DNA from: Microbacteriaceae bacterium PS02066
GTDB taxonomy: Bacteria; Actinomycetota; Actinomycetes; Actinomycetales; Microbacteriaceae
Length of the DNA stretch: 59,580 nt
Direction of reading: 5' to 3'
Assembly (NCBI GenBank): GCA_029959545.1
Contig: JASCPH010000013.1
Location: forward strand, 1-59,580
The notes beneath the pieces are model-generated. The model was not told the DNA's origin. It searched no databases and worked only from the letters and a program-made list of their open reading frames with translations. Numbering within the stretch: position 1 is the first letter of the stretch; every line of letters begins with the position of its first letter. This document shows, in pieces, positions 8,089-16,994 of the stretch. The translations under genes were made by a program, and so were the position numbers.

Positions 8089-9240
8089 GTGACCTCGCCC
8101 GACACGTTCTCTCCGGCCGACGACGACGCGCGGATGGTGCGGGTGCTGGCAGCGGACGGATCGTTCGCGCCGACCCCCGCCGCCGAGCCCTACCTCGCCG
8201 CTATCGCCGCGATCGACGACGCCCAGCTCGAGACCTTCTACCGCGACATGGTGGTCGTGCGTGCCTTCGACCGGCAGGCGACGAACCTGCAGCGTCAGGG
8301 CCAGCTCGCCCTCTGGCCGCCGAGCTGGGGGCAGGAGGCGGCGCAGGTCGGCTCGGCCCACGCTGCCAGGGCCCAGGATCACCTCTTCCCCTCGTACCGT
8401 GAGCACGTCGTGTGCACCATCCGCGGCGTCGACCCGATCGACATCGTGCGACTCATGCGCGGCCTCACGCACGGCGGGTGGAACCCGTACGACCCGAAGA
8501 ACGGCAACACGCACATCTACACGCTCGTTCTCGGCTCGCAGACGCTGCACGCCGCCGGCTTCGGCATGAGCCTCGTGTTCGACGGCAAGACGGGCACCGG
8601 CGACCTCGACCGTGACGAGGCCGTCATCGTCTACTACGGCGACGGCGCATCCAGCCAGGGCGACGTGCACGAGGCGATGGTGTTCGCTGCGAGCTACCGC
8701 GCACCGCAGGTCTTCTTCCTGCAGAACAACCAGTGGGCGATCTCGGTTCCCGTGGCGACCCAGGCCTCGGCGCCGCTCTACCGTCGCGGCGAGGGATACG
8801 GCATGCCCAGCATCCAGGTCGACGGCAACGACGTGCTGGCCAGCTTCGCCGTCACCCGTCAGGCGCTGGACGAGGCGCGCGCCGGCGGCGGGCCCCGCGC
8901 GATCGAGGCGATGACCTACCGCATGGGTGCGCACACGACCAGCGACGACCCGACCAAGTACCGCACCTACGCCGAGGAGCAGTCCTGGGCCGAGCGCGAC
9001 CCGATCGCCCGGATGGCGGCGTACCTGCGCTCGCGCGGTGCGTCGGACGCATTCTTCGCCGACGTGGATGCGGCCGCCGCCGACTACGCCGAGGACGTCC
9101 GCGCCCGTACGGTCGCTCTCGGCTCGATCGGCACGGACATGATGTTCGACCACGTCTACAGCGAACCGCATCCGCTCGTCGACGAGCAGAAGCGCTGGCT
9201 CGCCGAGTACGAAGCATCCCTCGAGGGAGGTCAGGCATGA
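8089..9240 (+). CDS. 2-oxoacid dehydrogenase E1 component, alpha subunit
   Basis: A 383-residue thiamine-diphosphate enzyme subunit. The ThDP/Mg motif is complete: YYGDGASSQGDVHEAM, then about 25 residues, then LQNNQWAISVP. The phosphorylation-loop region is YRMGAHTTSDDPTKYR. Together with E1-beta it decarboxylates pyruvate or branched-chain 2-oxoacids and passes the acyl group to the E2 lipoyl domain. The alpha2-beta2 form and the YRMGAHTTSDDPTKY loop resemble both PdhA and BkdA, so the substrate is left open. The GTG at 8089 is chosen because it follows a -10 box and removes a long shadow N-terminus. It overlaps E1-beta by ATGA. Confidence 0.92.
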   Translation: MTSPDTFSPADDDARMVRVLAADGSFAPTPAAEPYLAAIAAIDDAQLETFYRDMVVVRAFDRQATNLQRQGQLALWPPSWGQEAAQVGSAHAARAQDHLFPSYREHVVCTIRGVDPIDIVRLMRGLTHGGWNPYDPKNGNTHIYTLVLGSQTLHAAGFGMSLVFDGKTGTGDLDRDEAVIVYYGDGASSQGDVHEAMVFAASYRAPQVFFLQNNQWAISVPVATQASAPLYRRGEGYGMPSIQVDGNDVLASFAVTRQALDEARAGGGPRAIEAMTYRMGAHTTSDDPTKYRTYAEEQSWAERDPIARMAAYLRSRGASDAFFADVDAAAADYAEDVRARTVALGSIGTDMMFDHVYSEPHPLVDEQKRWLAEYEASLEGGQA

Positions 9241-10220
9241 GCGAGATGACCACCCTGCCGATGAGCAAGGCCCTGAACGCGGGCATGGCCCAGGCCATGC
9301 GCGACAGTGACCGCGTACTCCTGATGGGCGAGGACATCGGTCCGCTCGGCGGCGTCTTCCGTGTCACCGAGGGTCTGCAGGCCGAGTTCGGCAAGAACCG
9401 CGTGATCGACACTCCGCTCGCCGAGTCCGGCATCATCGGTACCGCGATCGGGCTCGCGATGGGCGGGTTCCGTCCCGTGTGCGAGATCCAGTTCGACGGC
9501 TTCGTCTTCCCCGGCTTCGACCAGATCACGACGCAGCTGGCCAAGCTCACGAACCGCCACGAAGGCGCGCTGCGCATGCCCGTGGTCATCCGCATCCCCT
9601 ACGGCGGGCACATCGGCGCCGTCGAGCACCACCAGGAGAGCCCCGAGGCGTACTTCACGCACACCCCGGGGCTGCGTGTGGTGAGCCCGTCCACGCCGAA
9701 CGATGCGTACTGGATGATCCAGGATGCGATCGCCTCCGACGACCCTGTCGTCTTCCTCGAGCCGAAGAGCCGCTACTGGCCCAAGGGTGAAGTGGACCTC
9801 TCGGCTCGCGCGCTGCCCCTGCACGCCTCCCGCATCGTGCGGCGGGGCACCGATGTGACCCTCGTCGGTCACGGCGCGATGGTCTCGACCCTGCTGCAGG
9901 CGGCCGCGCTCGCCGAGAGCGAGGGAACGAGCTGCGAGGTCATCGACCTGCGCTCCCTCTCGCCTGTGGACTATGGCCCGATCCTCGACTCCGTCGCGCG
10001 CACCGGCCGCATGGTCTACGCGCAGGAGGCGCCGCAGTTCACCTCACTCGGCTCCGAGATCGCCGCGACCGTCACCGAGCGCGCGTTCTACTCGCTCGAG
10101 GCCCCGGTGCTGCGCGTGTCCGGGTTCGATGTGCCGTTCCCGCCCGCCAAGCTCGAGGGGCAGTATCTGCCCGATGCCGACCGCATCCTCGAGGCCGTCG
10201 ACCGCGCCCTCGCCTACTGA
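9237..10220 (+). CDS. 2-oxoacid dehydrogenase E1 component, beta subunit
   Basis: A 327-residue transketolase-like subunit. Typical segments are the start [54 protein letters not shown], the [15 protein letters not shown] stretch, [15 protein letters not shown] with the E2-facing histidines, and the C-terminal transketolase domain ([24 protein letters not shown]). It completes the ThDP site together with the alpha subunit. The start overlaps the end of the alpha gene by four bases, which keeps the two subunits stoichiometric. E2 follows after 86 bp of C-rich sequence. Confidence 0.93.
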   Translation: MSEMTTLPMSKALNAGMAQAMRDSDRVLLMGEDIGPLGGVFRVTEGLQAEFGKNRVIDTPLAESGIIGTAIGLAMGGFRPVCEIQFDGFVFPGFDQITTQLAKLTNRHEGALRMPVVIRIPYGGHIGAVEHHQESPEAYFTHTPGLRVVSPSTPNDAYWMIQDAIASDDPVVFLEPKSRYWPKGEVDLSARALPLHASRIVRRGTDVTLVGHGAMVSTLLQAAALAESEGTSCEVIDLRSLSPVDYGPILDSVARTGRMVYAQEAPQFTSLGSEIAATVTERAFYSLEAPVLRVSGFDVPFPPAKLEGQYLPDADRILEAVDRALAY

Positions 10221-10306
10221 CCCCCCGCCCCCTCACCCCCATCCCCGCCCCTCACCCCCTCATGACCGCGAGTCTCGAGGGTGAGGAACCGGCGAAAGGA
10301 ACCGCA

Positions 10307-11626
10307 ATGAGCACGCAGACCTTCCACCTCCCGGATGTCGGCGAGGGCCTCACCGACGCCGAGATCGTCACCTGGCACGTCAAGAGCGGCGACACCGTCG
10401 CCGTCAACGACGTGATCGTCGAGATCGAGACGGCGAAGTCGCTGGTCGAGCTGCCGTCACCTTTCGCGGGCGTCGTCGGCGAGGTGCTCGTGGAGGAGGG
10501 GCAGGCGGTCGACGTCGGAGCCCCCATCATCACGATCGCGGATGCGGCGGCGCCCGCATCCGATGTCCCCGTCCCCGGCGACCCGGGGCTCCCGGCCCCC
10601 GCTGCCGAGCCCGAGGCGGGCGGTTCCGTCCTCGTCGGCTACGGCTCCGCCGGTGCGGTCACCTCGCGCCGTCGCAAGCCCGCCGCGGCACCGGCCGCAT
10701 CCGCCGCCGGCGTCGTAGCGAAGCCGCCCATCCGCAAGCTGGCCCGTGACCTCGGCGTCGACCTGTCGGCTGTGACGCCCAGCGGTGCCGGCGGCGAGGT
10801 GACGCGCGACGACGTCGTGAAGCACGCGTCGCAGGCGAGCGTCTTCCGCAACATCGAGACGCCCGAGTGGCCGGAGGTGCGCGAGGAGACGATCCCGGTC
10901 GCCGCATCCGTGGCCGAGGCAGACCCGCGCGAGGAGTCCATCCCCGTCCGCGGTGTGCGCAAGGCGACGGCCGGTTCCATGGTGCGCAGTGCCTACTCCG
11001 CGCCGCACGTGACGGTCTGGACCGACGTCGACGCGACGCGCACGATGGAGCTCGTGAAGCGCCTGAAGACGTCGCCGGACTACGCGGACACGAAGGTCTC
11101 GCCGCTGCTGATCATGGCCCGCGCGGTCATCTGGGCCGTGCGTCGCACGCCCATGGTCAACGCCGCGTGGGTCGACGGCGACGACGGCGCGCAGATCAAC
11201 CTCCGCCACTACGTGAACCTCGGGATCGCGGCGGCGACGCCCCGAGGCCTCATCGTCCCGAACATCAAGGACGCCCAGAACCTCAGCATGCGAGAGCTCG
11301 CGAAGGCTCTGGAGCGCCTCACGCTCACGGCGCGAGAGGGCAAGACGCCGCCCGCCGACCAGCAGAACGGCACCATCACGATCACCAACATCGGTGTGTT
11401 CGGGATGGATGCGGGCACCCCGATCATCAACCCGGGCGAGGCCGGCATCGTGGCGATGGGCACCATCCGCCAGAAGCCGTGGGTCGTCGACGGCGAGGTG
11501 CGCCCTCGGTTCGTCACGACCGTGTCGGGATCGTTCGACCACCGCGTGATCGACGGCGACGGCATGAGCCGCTTCATCGCCGACGTGGCATCCGTGCTCG
11601 AGGAGCCTGCCCTCCTCGTGGAGTGA
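10307..11626 (+). CDS. Dihydrolipoamide acyltransferase (E2) of the 2-oxoacid dehydrogenase complex
   Basis: A 439-residue E2 with the classic order. One lipoyl domain (about residues 1-78) carries the lipoylated lysine in [14 protein letters not shown]. An Ala/Pro linker follows, then a peripheral subunit-binding domain (about 138-175, [18 protein letters not shown] and [11 protein letters not shown]). The catalytic trimer domain (about 205-439) holds the CoA acyltransferase motif [16 protein letters not shown] good ribosome binding site (AAAGGA) precedes the ATG at 10307. The single lipoyl domain fits a branched-chain-type or actinobacterial E2. No E3 gene is in the window, so dihydrolipoamide dehydrogenase must come from elsewhere. 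Confidence 0.92.
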   Translation: MSTQTFHLPDVGEGLTDAEIVTWHVKSGDTVAVNDVIVEIETAKSLVELPSPFAGVVGEVLVEEGQAVDVGAPIITIADAAAPASDVPVPGDPGLPAPAAEPEAGGSVLVGYGSAGAVTSRRRKPAAAPAASAAGVVAKPPIRKLARDLGVDLSAVTPSGAGGEVTRDDVVKHASQASVFRNIETPEWPEVREETIPVAASVAEADPREESIPVRGVRKATAGSMVRSAYSAPHVTVWTDVDATRTMELVKRLKTSPDYADTKVSPLLIMARAVIWAVRRTPMVNAAWVDGDDGAQINLRHYVNLGIAAATPRGLIVPNIKDAQNLSMRELAKALERLTLTAREGKTPPADQQNGTITITNIGVFGMDAGTPIINPGEAGIVAMGTIRQKPWVVDGEVRPRFVTTVSGSFDHRVIDGDGMSRFIADVASVLEEPALLVE

Positions 11627-11650
11627 CGCTCGCCGGGGCCGTCCCGCGCT

Positions 11651-11735
11651 CGGTGGTGCCGTCCGCGTGTGCCCGGAGGTCTTTGCGCGCCGGGGCGGCG
11701 GCATCGTGAGCGGTGGTGCCGTCCGCCTGTGCCCG
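11651..11735 (+). repeat. Short direct repeat, 25 bp, 60 bp apart
   Basis: CGGTGGTGCCGTCCGC followed by S-TGTGCCCG occurs at 11651-11675 and again at 11711-11735 with one difference (GTGTG versus CTGTG). The second copy runs into the left end of the 92-bp element at 11726. Confidence 0.6.
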
Positions 11736-11817
11736 AGTTGCGTCGCATATGCGCATATGCGACACGTTTCCGCGTCCGCCACAGTGATCTCCTGTCGCAC
11801 TCGCGGACAAGTGTCGC
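11726..11817 (+). repeat. 92-bp dispersed element, pair A, left copy
   Basis: Begins CCTGTGCCCGAGTTGCGTCG and ends near AAGTGTCGC. It is the most diverged of the four copies in its middle (CACAGTGATCTCCTG where others have CAGTCATTGA). It forms an inverted pair with 11903-11994. The 11627-12085 gap otherwise holds only the Zur-controlled promoter. Confidence 0.75.
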
Positions 11818-11902
11818 GGATGCGGGTCCGCACCCGCGAGCGACCCGCACCGCGCCCGGATCCACACCCCGCCGCGTCCGTCTGGCGCGAACCCGTGCAG
11901 GG

Positions 11903-11994
11903 GCCACACTTCTGCGCAACTGCGCCTGTCAATGACTGGTGCATGTGCGCAGAAGGGGTGCAACTGCGCACATGCGACGCAACTCGGGCACAGG
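11903..11994 (-). repeat. 92-bp dispersed element, pair A, right copy (inverted)
   Basis: Read on the minus strand it begins CCTGTGCCCGAGTTGCGTCG, includes CAGTCATTGAC and ends GCGCAGAAGTGTGGC. It faces the copy at 11726 with an 85-bp GC-rich spacer. Confidence 0.8.
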
Positions 11995-12050
11995 GAGGGT
12001 GGGTGCCGCTGGCGGCAGCGGCCGGCGCGGGAAGCGCCGCTTCGCGATTT

Positions 12051-12065
12051 TGATAACGATTATCA
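12051..12065. promoter_or_regulatory. Zur operator upstream of znuA
   Basis: TGATAACGATTATCA is a perfect 6+3+6 palindrome of the Fur/Zur type, ending 7 bp before the -10 box. It sits exactly where a repressor would block RNA polymerase at the zinc uptake operon whose fifth cluster member is a zur gene. Zinc-loaded Zur is expected to shut off the operon. Confidence 0.85.
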
Positions 12066-12072
12066 GTAGGCG

Positions 12073-12078
12073 TAAAGT
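12073..12078 (+). promoter_or_regulatory. -10 box of a leaderless promoter for znuA
   Basis: TAAAGT seven bases before the ATG at 12086 and just downstream of the Zur palindrome. Confidence 0.55.
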
Positions 12079-12085
12079 GATCGCC

Positions 12086-13081
12086 ATGCCCCTGAAGACC
12101 CGACTCCTCCTCGCGCCCGCCCTCGTCGCCGGCGCCGCCCTCGCGCTCGCCGGATGCGCGTCGGCCACGGCCGATCCGTCGCAGAGCTCCGCATCCGACG
12201 ACGCGATCACCATCGTCACCTCGACGAACGTCTACAGCCAGATCGCCGAGGAGATCGCGGGGGATGCGGCCACGATCACGCCCGTGATCTCGTCGGCCGC
12301 TCAGGACCCCCACGAGTACGAGCCCACCGCCGCCGACCAGCTGACGGTGCAGAAGGCCGACCTCATCATCCAGAACGGCGGCGGCTACGACGCCTTCATG
12401 GATTCGCTCATCGACGCGAGCAAGTCCGAGGCGCCGGTGATCGTGGCCGCCGAGTACTCCGACAGCTGGCAGGGCACCGGGGCCACCGAGCACGACACGG
12501 ACGAGCTCGAGGCGAGCCCGCACTCCGAGCTGGAGCACGACCACGACCACATCGAGGGCTTCAACGAGCACGTCTGGTACGACCCGCACACGATCGAGCA
12601 CGTGACGGAGGCCATCACCGAGGAGCTCTCGCGTCTCGTCCCCGACAAGGCGGACACGTTCCAGGCGAACTCGACCGCGTTCCTCGCGCAGGTCGCGGGT
12701 CTGGAGAAGTCCCTCGACGACATCAAGTCCGCGCATGCCGGCGCCGAGGTCTTCGTGACGGAGCCGGTGCCGGGGTACCTGATCGCCGCCGCGGGGCTCG
12801 AGAACGCAACACCCGACGAGTTCAGCGAGGCGGTCGAAGAGGGCCAGGACGTTCCCGCCGCCGTGCTGCTCGAAGCGCTCAACGAGGTGAAGTCGGGTGA
12901 CGTCAAGGTCGTGATCGCGAACGCGCAGGCGGGCGGCGCCGAGACGACGCAGATCATCGACGCGGCGGGCGCCGCCGGCATTCCGGTGCTCGAGTTCACG
13001 GAAACGCGTCCGGACGACCAGACTTACATCCAGTGGATGCAGAAGAACATCGAGGACCTCGCCGGAGCTCTCGCCAAGTGA
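12086..13081 (+). CDS. znuA: Zinc ABC transporter substrate-binding lipoprotein
   Basis: A 331-residue cluster A-I metal-binding protein. The signal peptide ends in the lipobox LALAGC, so the mature protein is lipid-anchored outside the membrane. Metal ligands are expected from DPHEYEPT, the loop EHVWYDPHT and the C-terminal acidic residue of the fold. The His/Asp-rich loop HDTDELEASPHSELEHDHDH (about 135-160) is the mark of zinc rather than manganese binders. First gene of znuACB; a GTGA overlap joins it to znuC. Expression is predicted to be repressed by Zur through the operator at 12051. Confidence 0.93.
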   Translation: MPLKTRLLLAPALVAGAALALAGCASATADPSQSSASDDAITIVTSTNVYSQIAEEIAGDAATITPVISSAAQDPHEYEPTAADQLTVQKADLIIQNGGGYDAFMDSLIDASKSEAPVIVAAEYSDSWQGTGATEHDTDELEASPHSELEHDHDHIEGFNEHVWYDPHTIEHVTEAITEELSRLVPDKADTFQANSTAFLAQVAGLEKSLDDIKSAHAGAEVFVTEPVPGYLIAAAGLENATPDEFSEAVEEGQDVPAAVLLEALNEVKSGDVKVVIANAQAGGAETTQIIDAAGAAGIPVLEFTETRPDDQTYIQWMQKNIEDLAGALAK

Positions 13082-13899
13082 CGACCGAGCGTGACCCGCT
13101 CGTCATCGCGTCCGCTGCGCTTCGGCGCGGCGGACGCGAGTTGTGGCGCGGGCTGGATCTGACCGTCGCGCCCGGTGAGCTGGTGGCGGTGCTCGGCCCC
13201 AGCGGCGCGGGCAAGACGACGCTGCTGAGGGCCATCCTCGGCCTCGACCGGCTCAGCGAGGGAACGATCATGGCTCTCGGGGCGCCGGTCACCCGGGCGG
13301 GAAACCGCCGTATCGGCTACATCCCCCAGCAGCGACCGCTGCCGCGCGACACCTCGATGCGCGGCCGTGACGTGGTCGCCCTCGGTGTGGACGGCCACCG
13401 CTTCGGTCTGCCGATCTCCCGCCGCCGCGACCGAGCGCGCGTCGACGAGCTCCTCGCTGCCGTGGGCGCCGAGACCTTCGCCGACCGCCCCGTCGGGCTC
13501 CTTTCGGGCGGGGAGCAGCAAAGGCTTCGCGTCGGGCAGGCGCTCGCCGACGACCCGCGCCTGCTGCTGTGCGACGAGCCCCTCACGAGCCTCGACCTCG
13601 CCAACCAACAGGCGGTGGTGTCGCTCATCGACCGGCATCGCCGCCAGCGGCAGGCGGGCGTGCTGCTGGTCACCCACGACATCAACCCGGTGCTCGACAC
13701 GGTCGACCGCATCCTCTACATCGCCGGCGGCACCTTCATGCTCGGCACCCCCGACCAGGTGCTCGACTCCACCGTGCTCAGCGACCTCTACGGCGCGCCC
13801 GTGCACGTGCTCCGCGCGGGCGGGCGCCTCGTCGTCGTCGGAGCGCCGGATGCGGAACAGTCGCACCACCACCATCACGACCACGAGGACCACGCATGA
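13078..13899 (+). CDS. znuC: Zinc ABC transporter ATP-binding protein
   Basis: A 273-residue ABC ATPase that powers zinc import through ZnuB. The Walker A motif is GPSGAGKTT (residues 40-48), the Q-loop is YIPQQRPLP, the signature is LLSGGEQQRLRVGQAL, Walker B is LLLCDEPLTSLD and the switch histidine is in VTHDINPV. The C-terminus ends in a His/Asp cluster (SHHHHHDHEDHA), plausible as a zinc-sensing or buffering tail. The GTG at 13078 overlaps the znuA stop, and the gene itself overlaps znuB by ATGA, so the three components are translationally coupled. Confidence 0.93.
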   Translation: MTTERDPLVIASAALRRGGRELWRGLDLTVAPGELVAVLGPSGAGKTTLLRAILGLDRLSEGTIMALGAPVTRAGNRRIGYIPQQRPLPRDTSMRGRDVVALGVDGHRFGLPISRRRDRARVDELLAAVGAETFADRPVGLLSGGEQQRLRVGQALADDPRLLLCDEPLTSLDLANQQAVVSLIDRHRRQRQAGVLLVTHDINPVLDTVDRILYIAGGTFMLGTPDQVLDSTVLSDLYGAPVHVLRAGGRLVVVGAPDAEQSHHHHHDHEDHA

Positions 13900-14756
13900 A
13901 CTGGAGCGACGTCGGCGACGCGCTGTTCGGAGGCGTGGCACAGTACGGCCAGATCCTCGAGCTCGTCCAGAACTCGGTGTGGGCGGGCGCCGTCCTGGGC
14001 ATCGTCGGCGGTCTCATCGGCGTGTTCGTGATGCAGCGCGACATGGCCTTCGCGGTGCACGGCATCAGCGAGCTCTCCTTCGCCGGCGCCGCCGCGGCGC
14101 TCCTGCTCGGCTTCGACGTCGTGACGGGATCCATCGTCGGCTCGATGATCGCGGCCGCCCTCATCGGCTGGCTCGGCTCCCGGGCGCGCGATCGCAACTC
14201 GATCATCGGCGTGCTGATGCCCTTCGGCCTCGGCCTCGGCATCCTCTTTCTCTCGCTGTACAACGGACGAAGCGCCAACCGGTTCAGCCTGCTCACCGGG
14301 CAGATCGTCTCCGTGCAGACGGGACAACTCGGCGTGCTCATCGCGATCGCGGCCGTCGTGCTGGTGGGCCTGCTGCTGATCTGGCGCCCGCTGCGGTTCG
14401 ACTCGCTGGATCCCCAGTCGGCCGCCGCGCGCGGCGTGCCCACGAGGGCCGTCTCCCTGGCGTTCATGCTGCTGCTCGGGCTCATCGTCGCTGTCGCCGT
14501 GCACATCATCGGTGCACTGCTCGTGCTGGCGCTGCTGGTGACCCCCGCCGCCGCCGCGATGCGCATCTCGACCGGCCCGCTCGCGGTTCCGCTCTGGGCG
14601 GCGCTGTTCGGCGTCGTGTCGGCCGTCGGCGGCATCCTGCTTGCCGTCGCCGGCACTCTGCCGGTGAGTCCGTACATCACGACGATCTCGTTCATCATCT
14701 ACATCGTCTGCCGGGTGATCGGTGCGCGCCGCGACCGTGTGACGCGTGCCGCCTGA
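13896..14756 (+). CDS. znuB: Zinc ABC transporter permease
   Basis: A 286-residue ABC-3 family permease with eight or more predicted helices. The family features are AGAVLGIVGGLIGVFVMQRD, the conserved GISELSFAGAAAAL, LGSRARDRNSIIGVLMPFGL, and the coupling region LVLALLVTPAAAAMRIS. It forms the membrane channel for zinc from ZnuA. Third gene of the operon, joined to znuC by an ATGA overlap. The zur gene starts 46 bp later with its own leaderless promoter. Confidence 0.93.
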   Translation: MNWSDVGDALFGGVAQYGQILELVQNSVWAGAVLGIVGGLIGVFVMQRDMAFAVHGISELSFAGAAAALLLGFDVVTGSIVGSMIAAALIGWLGSRARDRNSIIGVLMPFGLGLGILFLSLYNGRSANRFSLLTGQIVSVQTGQLGVLIAIAAVVLVGLLLIWRPLRFDSLDPQSAAARGVPTRAVSLAFMLLLGLIVAVAVHIIGALLVLALLVTPAAAAMRISTGPLAVPLWAALFGVVSAVGGILLAVAGTLPVSPYITTISFIIYIVCRVIGARRDRVTRAA

Positions 14757-14790
14757 GAAGACTGCCCGGCCCGCTGCCAGGGTGCGCGGG

Positions 14791-14796
14791 TAGGAT
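14791..14796 (+). promoter_or_regulatory. -10 box of a leaderless promoter for zur
   Basis: TAGGAT exactly six bases before the ATG at 14803. It would allow zur to be made independently of the Zur-repressed operon; no Zur palindrome is seen here. Confidence 0.55.
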
Positions 14797-14802
14797 TCGG
14801 GC

Positions 14803-15213
14803 ATGGCTCAGCGCAACACCTGGCAGCGCGAGCGCGTCCGCGAAGCCCTCTCCGACGCGCAGGGTTTCGTCAGCGCCCAGACACTGCACGCGCGGTTGCG
14901 CGATGACAACACCGGCATCGGCCTGGCCACGGTCTACCGCGCGCTCGCGGGGCTCGCCGCCGGCGGCGACGCCGACTCGCTGCAGAGCCCGGAGGGCGAG
15001 AACCTCTACCGCGCCTGCGTGACGAGCGGCCATCACCACCACCTCATCTGCCGCCAGTGCGGTCTCACGGTCGAGATCGAGGCCTCGGAGGTCGAGGAGT
15101 GGGCCCAGCGCACGGCAGCGAGCCACGGTTTCACCTCGGCCGAGCACGTCGTCGACATCTTCGGGCTCTGCGGTGCGTGCACCGCCGCCCGGACGAATGA
15201 GCGTGACGACTAG
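14803..15213 (+). CDS. zur: Zinc uptake regulator, Fur family
   Basis: A 136-residue Fur-family repressor of normal size. The N-terminal winged helix carries FVSAQTLHARL and GLATVYRALAGLA. The metal-sensing motif is SGHHHHLICRQCG with the first CxxC, and the second structural cysteine pair is LCGACTAA. Its position in the zinc transport cluster and the operator at 12051 identify it as Zur rather than Fur. It uses zinc as corepressor. The downstream permease gene overlaps its end by 17 bp. Confidence 0.93.
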   Translation: MAQRNTWQRERVREALSDAQGFVSAQTLHARLRDDNTGIGLATVYRALAGLAAGGDADSLQSPEGENLYRACVTSGHHHHLICRQCGLTVEIEASEVEEWAQRTAASHGFTSAEHVVDIFGLCGACTAARTNERDD

Positions 15214-16237
15214 TCGCACCGAGCGCGCGAGGTCGGCGCCACCGCGGCGCTCGTCCGGCTCGCGTACGTCCGTAGCGCTGAGTCTCGGGCTGGCGCTCAT
15301 CGTCGTCATGGCGGCGATCTACATCTTCGCGCCGCAGCTGCTTCCGGCGGACGTCCCCACGCGGCTCCAGGACGGCGTGACCCTCGCGCTCAGCGTGCTC
15401 ATCGAGTCGTTGCCGTTCGTGGCGCTGGGAGTCGTGCTCTCGATCCTCGTCCAGGTGTGGCTGCCTGCGGGAGTTTTGGAGCGGTGGATGCCGCGTCGCG
15501 CCTGGGCGCGGCGGGCGGTGCTGTCGCTGCTGGGCATGATCGTGCCGGTGTGCGAATGCGGCAACGTCCCGTTCGCGCGGGGTCTGCTCATGCGGGGATT
15601 CAGCGTCTCCGAGACCATGACCTTCCTGATCGCGGCGCCGATCGTGAACCCCATCGTCATCATCACGACGCACCAGGCCTTCGGCTTCAGCGACGGCATC
15701 CTCGTCGCGCGCCTGTTGGGCGGGTACGCGGTCGCGAACCTCATCGGATGGCTCTACAGCCGCCACCCGGCACCCGACGCGCTGCTGACCGACCGGTTCC
15801 GCGCCACGTGCGAGATCGTCGTGCACGAGCGCGGCGGTCGCGGGCGCCGTTCCCTGGCGCAGTTCCTCGTCGAGTTGCGCGCGGTGATGCCCGCCCTCGT
15901 CATCGGCTCCGCGCTCGCCGGCGCCGTGCAGGTGCTGGTGCCGCGCAACGCGCTGCTGGCGATCGGCTCGAATCCCGTGCTGTCCATCGTCGCGATGATG
16001 GTGCTGGCCATCGTCGTCTCGATCTGCTCGAACATCGACGCCTTCTTCGCGCTCTCCTTCGCCTCGACATTCACCCCCGGCTCGCTCGTCGCCTTCCTGG
16101 TGACCGGTCCGCTGGTGGACGTGAAGATGATCGCCCTGCTGCGCACGACGTTCACCACCCGCGCGCTCGTCGGGATCGTCACGACGGTCCTGCTGTTCGC
16201 CTTCGCGCTCGGAGCGGTGGTGAATCTCCTTGCGTAG
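15197..16237 (+). CDS. ArsP/DUF318-family permease (YcgR-type), zinc locus
   Basis: A 346-residue protein with about eight transmembrane helices in two halves. The family hallmark VPVCECGNVPFARGLLMRG in the first half and CSNIDAFFALSFAS in the second are present, with IAAPIVNPIVI and VTGPLVDVKM as the paired loop motifs. Family members move metal or metalloid compounds. The link with a TIGR03943 partner and the Zur cluster points to zinc handling, which is inference. The ATG at 15197 gives a 17-bp overlap with zur and a basic cytosolic N-terminus. It overlaps the next gene by 8 bp. Confidence 0.82.
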   Translation: MSVTTSRTERARSAPPRRSSGSRTSVALSLGLALIVVMAAIYIFAPQLLPADVPTRLQDGVTLALSVLIESLPFVALGVVLSILVQVWLPAGVLERWMPRRAWARRAVLSLLGMIVPVCECGNVPFARGLLMRGFSVSETMTFLIAAPIVNPIVIITTHQAFGFSDGILVARLLGGYAVANLIGWLYSRHPAPDALLTDRFRATCEIVVHERGGRGRRSLAQFLVELRAVMPALVIGSALAGAVQVLVPRNALLAIGSNPVLSIVAMMVLAIVVSICSNIDAFFALSFASTFTPGSLVAFLVTGPLVDVKMIALLRTTFTTRALVGIVTTVLLFAFALGAVVNLLA

Positions 16238-16994
16238 CGTTCTCACCCGCTGGCTGGGCGCGGGACTCGCCGCGGCCCTCGCCGTCATCACCCTCGTGCT
16301 GGCCGTCACCGGCCGCATCGGCCTGTACATCAACCCCGACGGCGCCTGGTTCGCCATCGGCATGGCCGTCGTCGTGCTCGTCGGCACGGCGCTGAGCTTC
16401 GTGCTGCCGTTGGGCGCGGAAGACGACCACGGCCACGACCACGGCGAGGTACACGGCGACGACCACGCGCATCACCGTCACGAGCGCCGCGTGTCGCCGG
16501 GAGCGGTTGCGGCGGTGGCCGGCGGCGTTCTCGCGTCCGGCGTCGTGGTCACGATGCTGGCGCTTCCGCCGGCATCCCTGTCGGCGGAGCTCGCCGCATC
16601 CCGCGACGTCGGCGCACCTCCGCTGTTCGCCGGATCGGATGTGGTCTCGCTCGCCTCGACCGGCGACACCTCCCAGTTCGGCGTGGGGGACTGGGCTGCC
16701 GTGTTCGCCACCGCGACCAACCCCGACGCGTTCGAGGGTGACGCGGTGACCCTGACGGGCTTCGTCAGCGGCGACATCGACGGCGGATTCGATCTCAGTC
16801 GTCTCGTCATCACGCACTGCGTGATCGACGCGCAGCCGGCGCGCCTGGCCATCTCGGCGGATGCGGCGGCGCCGTCCACCGGGCAGTGGGTCACCGTCTC
16901 GGGCACGGTGCGCGCGACCGGATCCGGACAGCTGGCGATCGTGGCGGAACAGGTCACGCCGATCGACGAGCCGAGCGATCCCTATGAGTACTGA
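16230..16994 (+). CDS. TIGR03943-family (YcgQ-like) membrane protein, partner of the permease
   Basis: A 254-residue protein. Two N-terminal helices (about 8-28 and 38-60) enclose the loop; then comes a His/Asp-rich linker (DDHGHDHGEVHGDDHAHHRH), a third helix, and an extracytoplasmic OB-like domain with the family motif VITHCVIDAQPARL and LTGFVSGD. TIGR03943 genes sit next to DUF318 permeases in many Gram-positives, and the histidine linker fits zinc binding. The apparent start is TTG at 16230, overlapping the permease stop; no better ATG or GTG is available near it. Confidence 0.82.
   Translation: MRSVLTRWLGAGLAAALAVITLVLAVTGRIGLYINPDGAWFAIGMAVVVLVGTALSFVLPLGAEDDHGHDHGEVHGDDHAHHRHERRVSPGAVAAVAGGVLASGVVVTMLALPPASLSAELAASRDVGAPPLFAGSDVVSLASTGDTSQFGVGDWAAVFATATNPDAFEGDAVTLTGFVSGDIDGGFDLSRLVITHCVIDAQPARLAISADAAAPSTGQWVTVSGTVRATGSGQLAIVAEQVTPIDEPSDPYEY

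Noticed and set aside
11651..11994. CRISPR array in the repeat-rich gap before znuA
   Set aside because: The units are 92 bp, in inverted rather than direct orientation, with only two copies per site and no cas genes.
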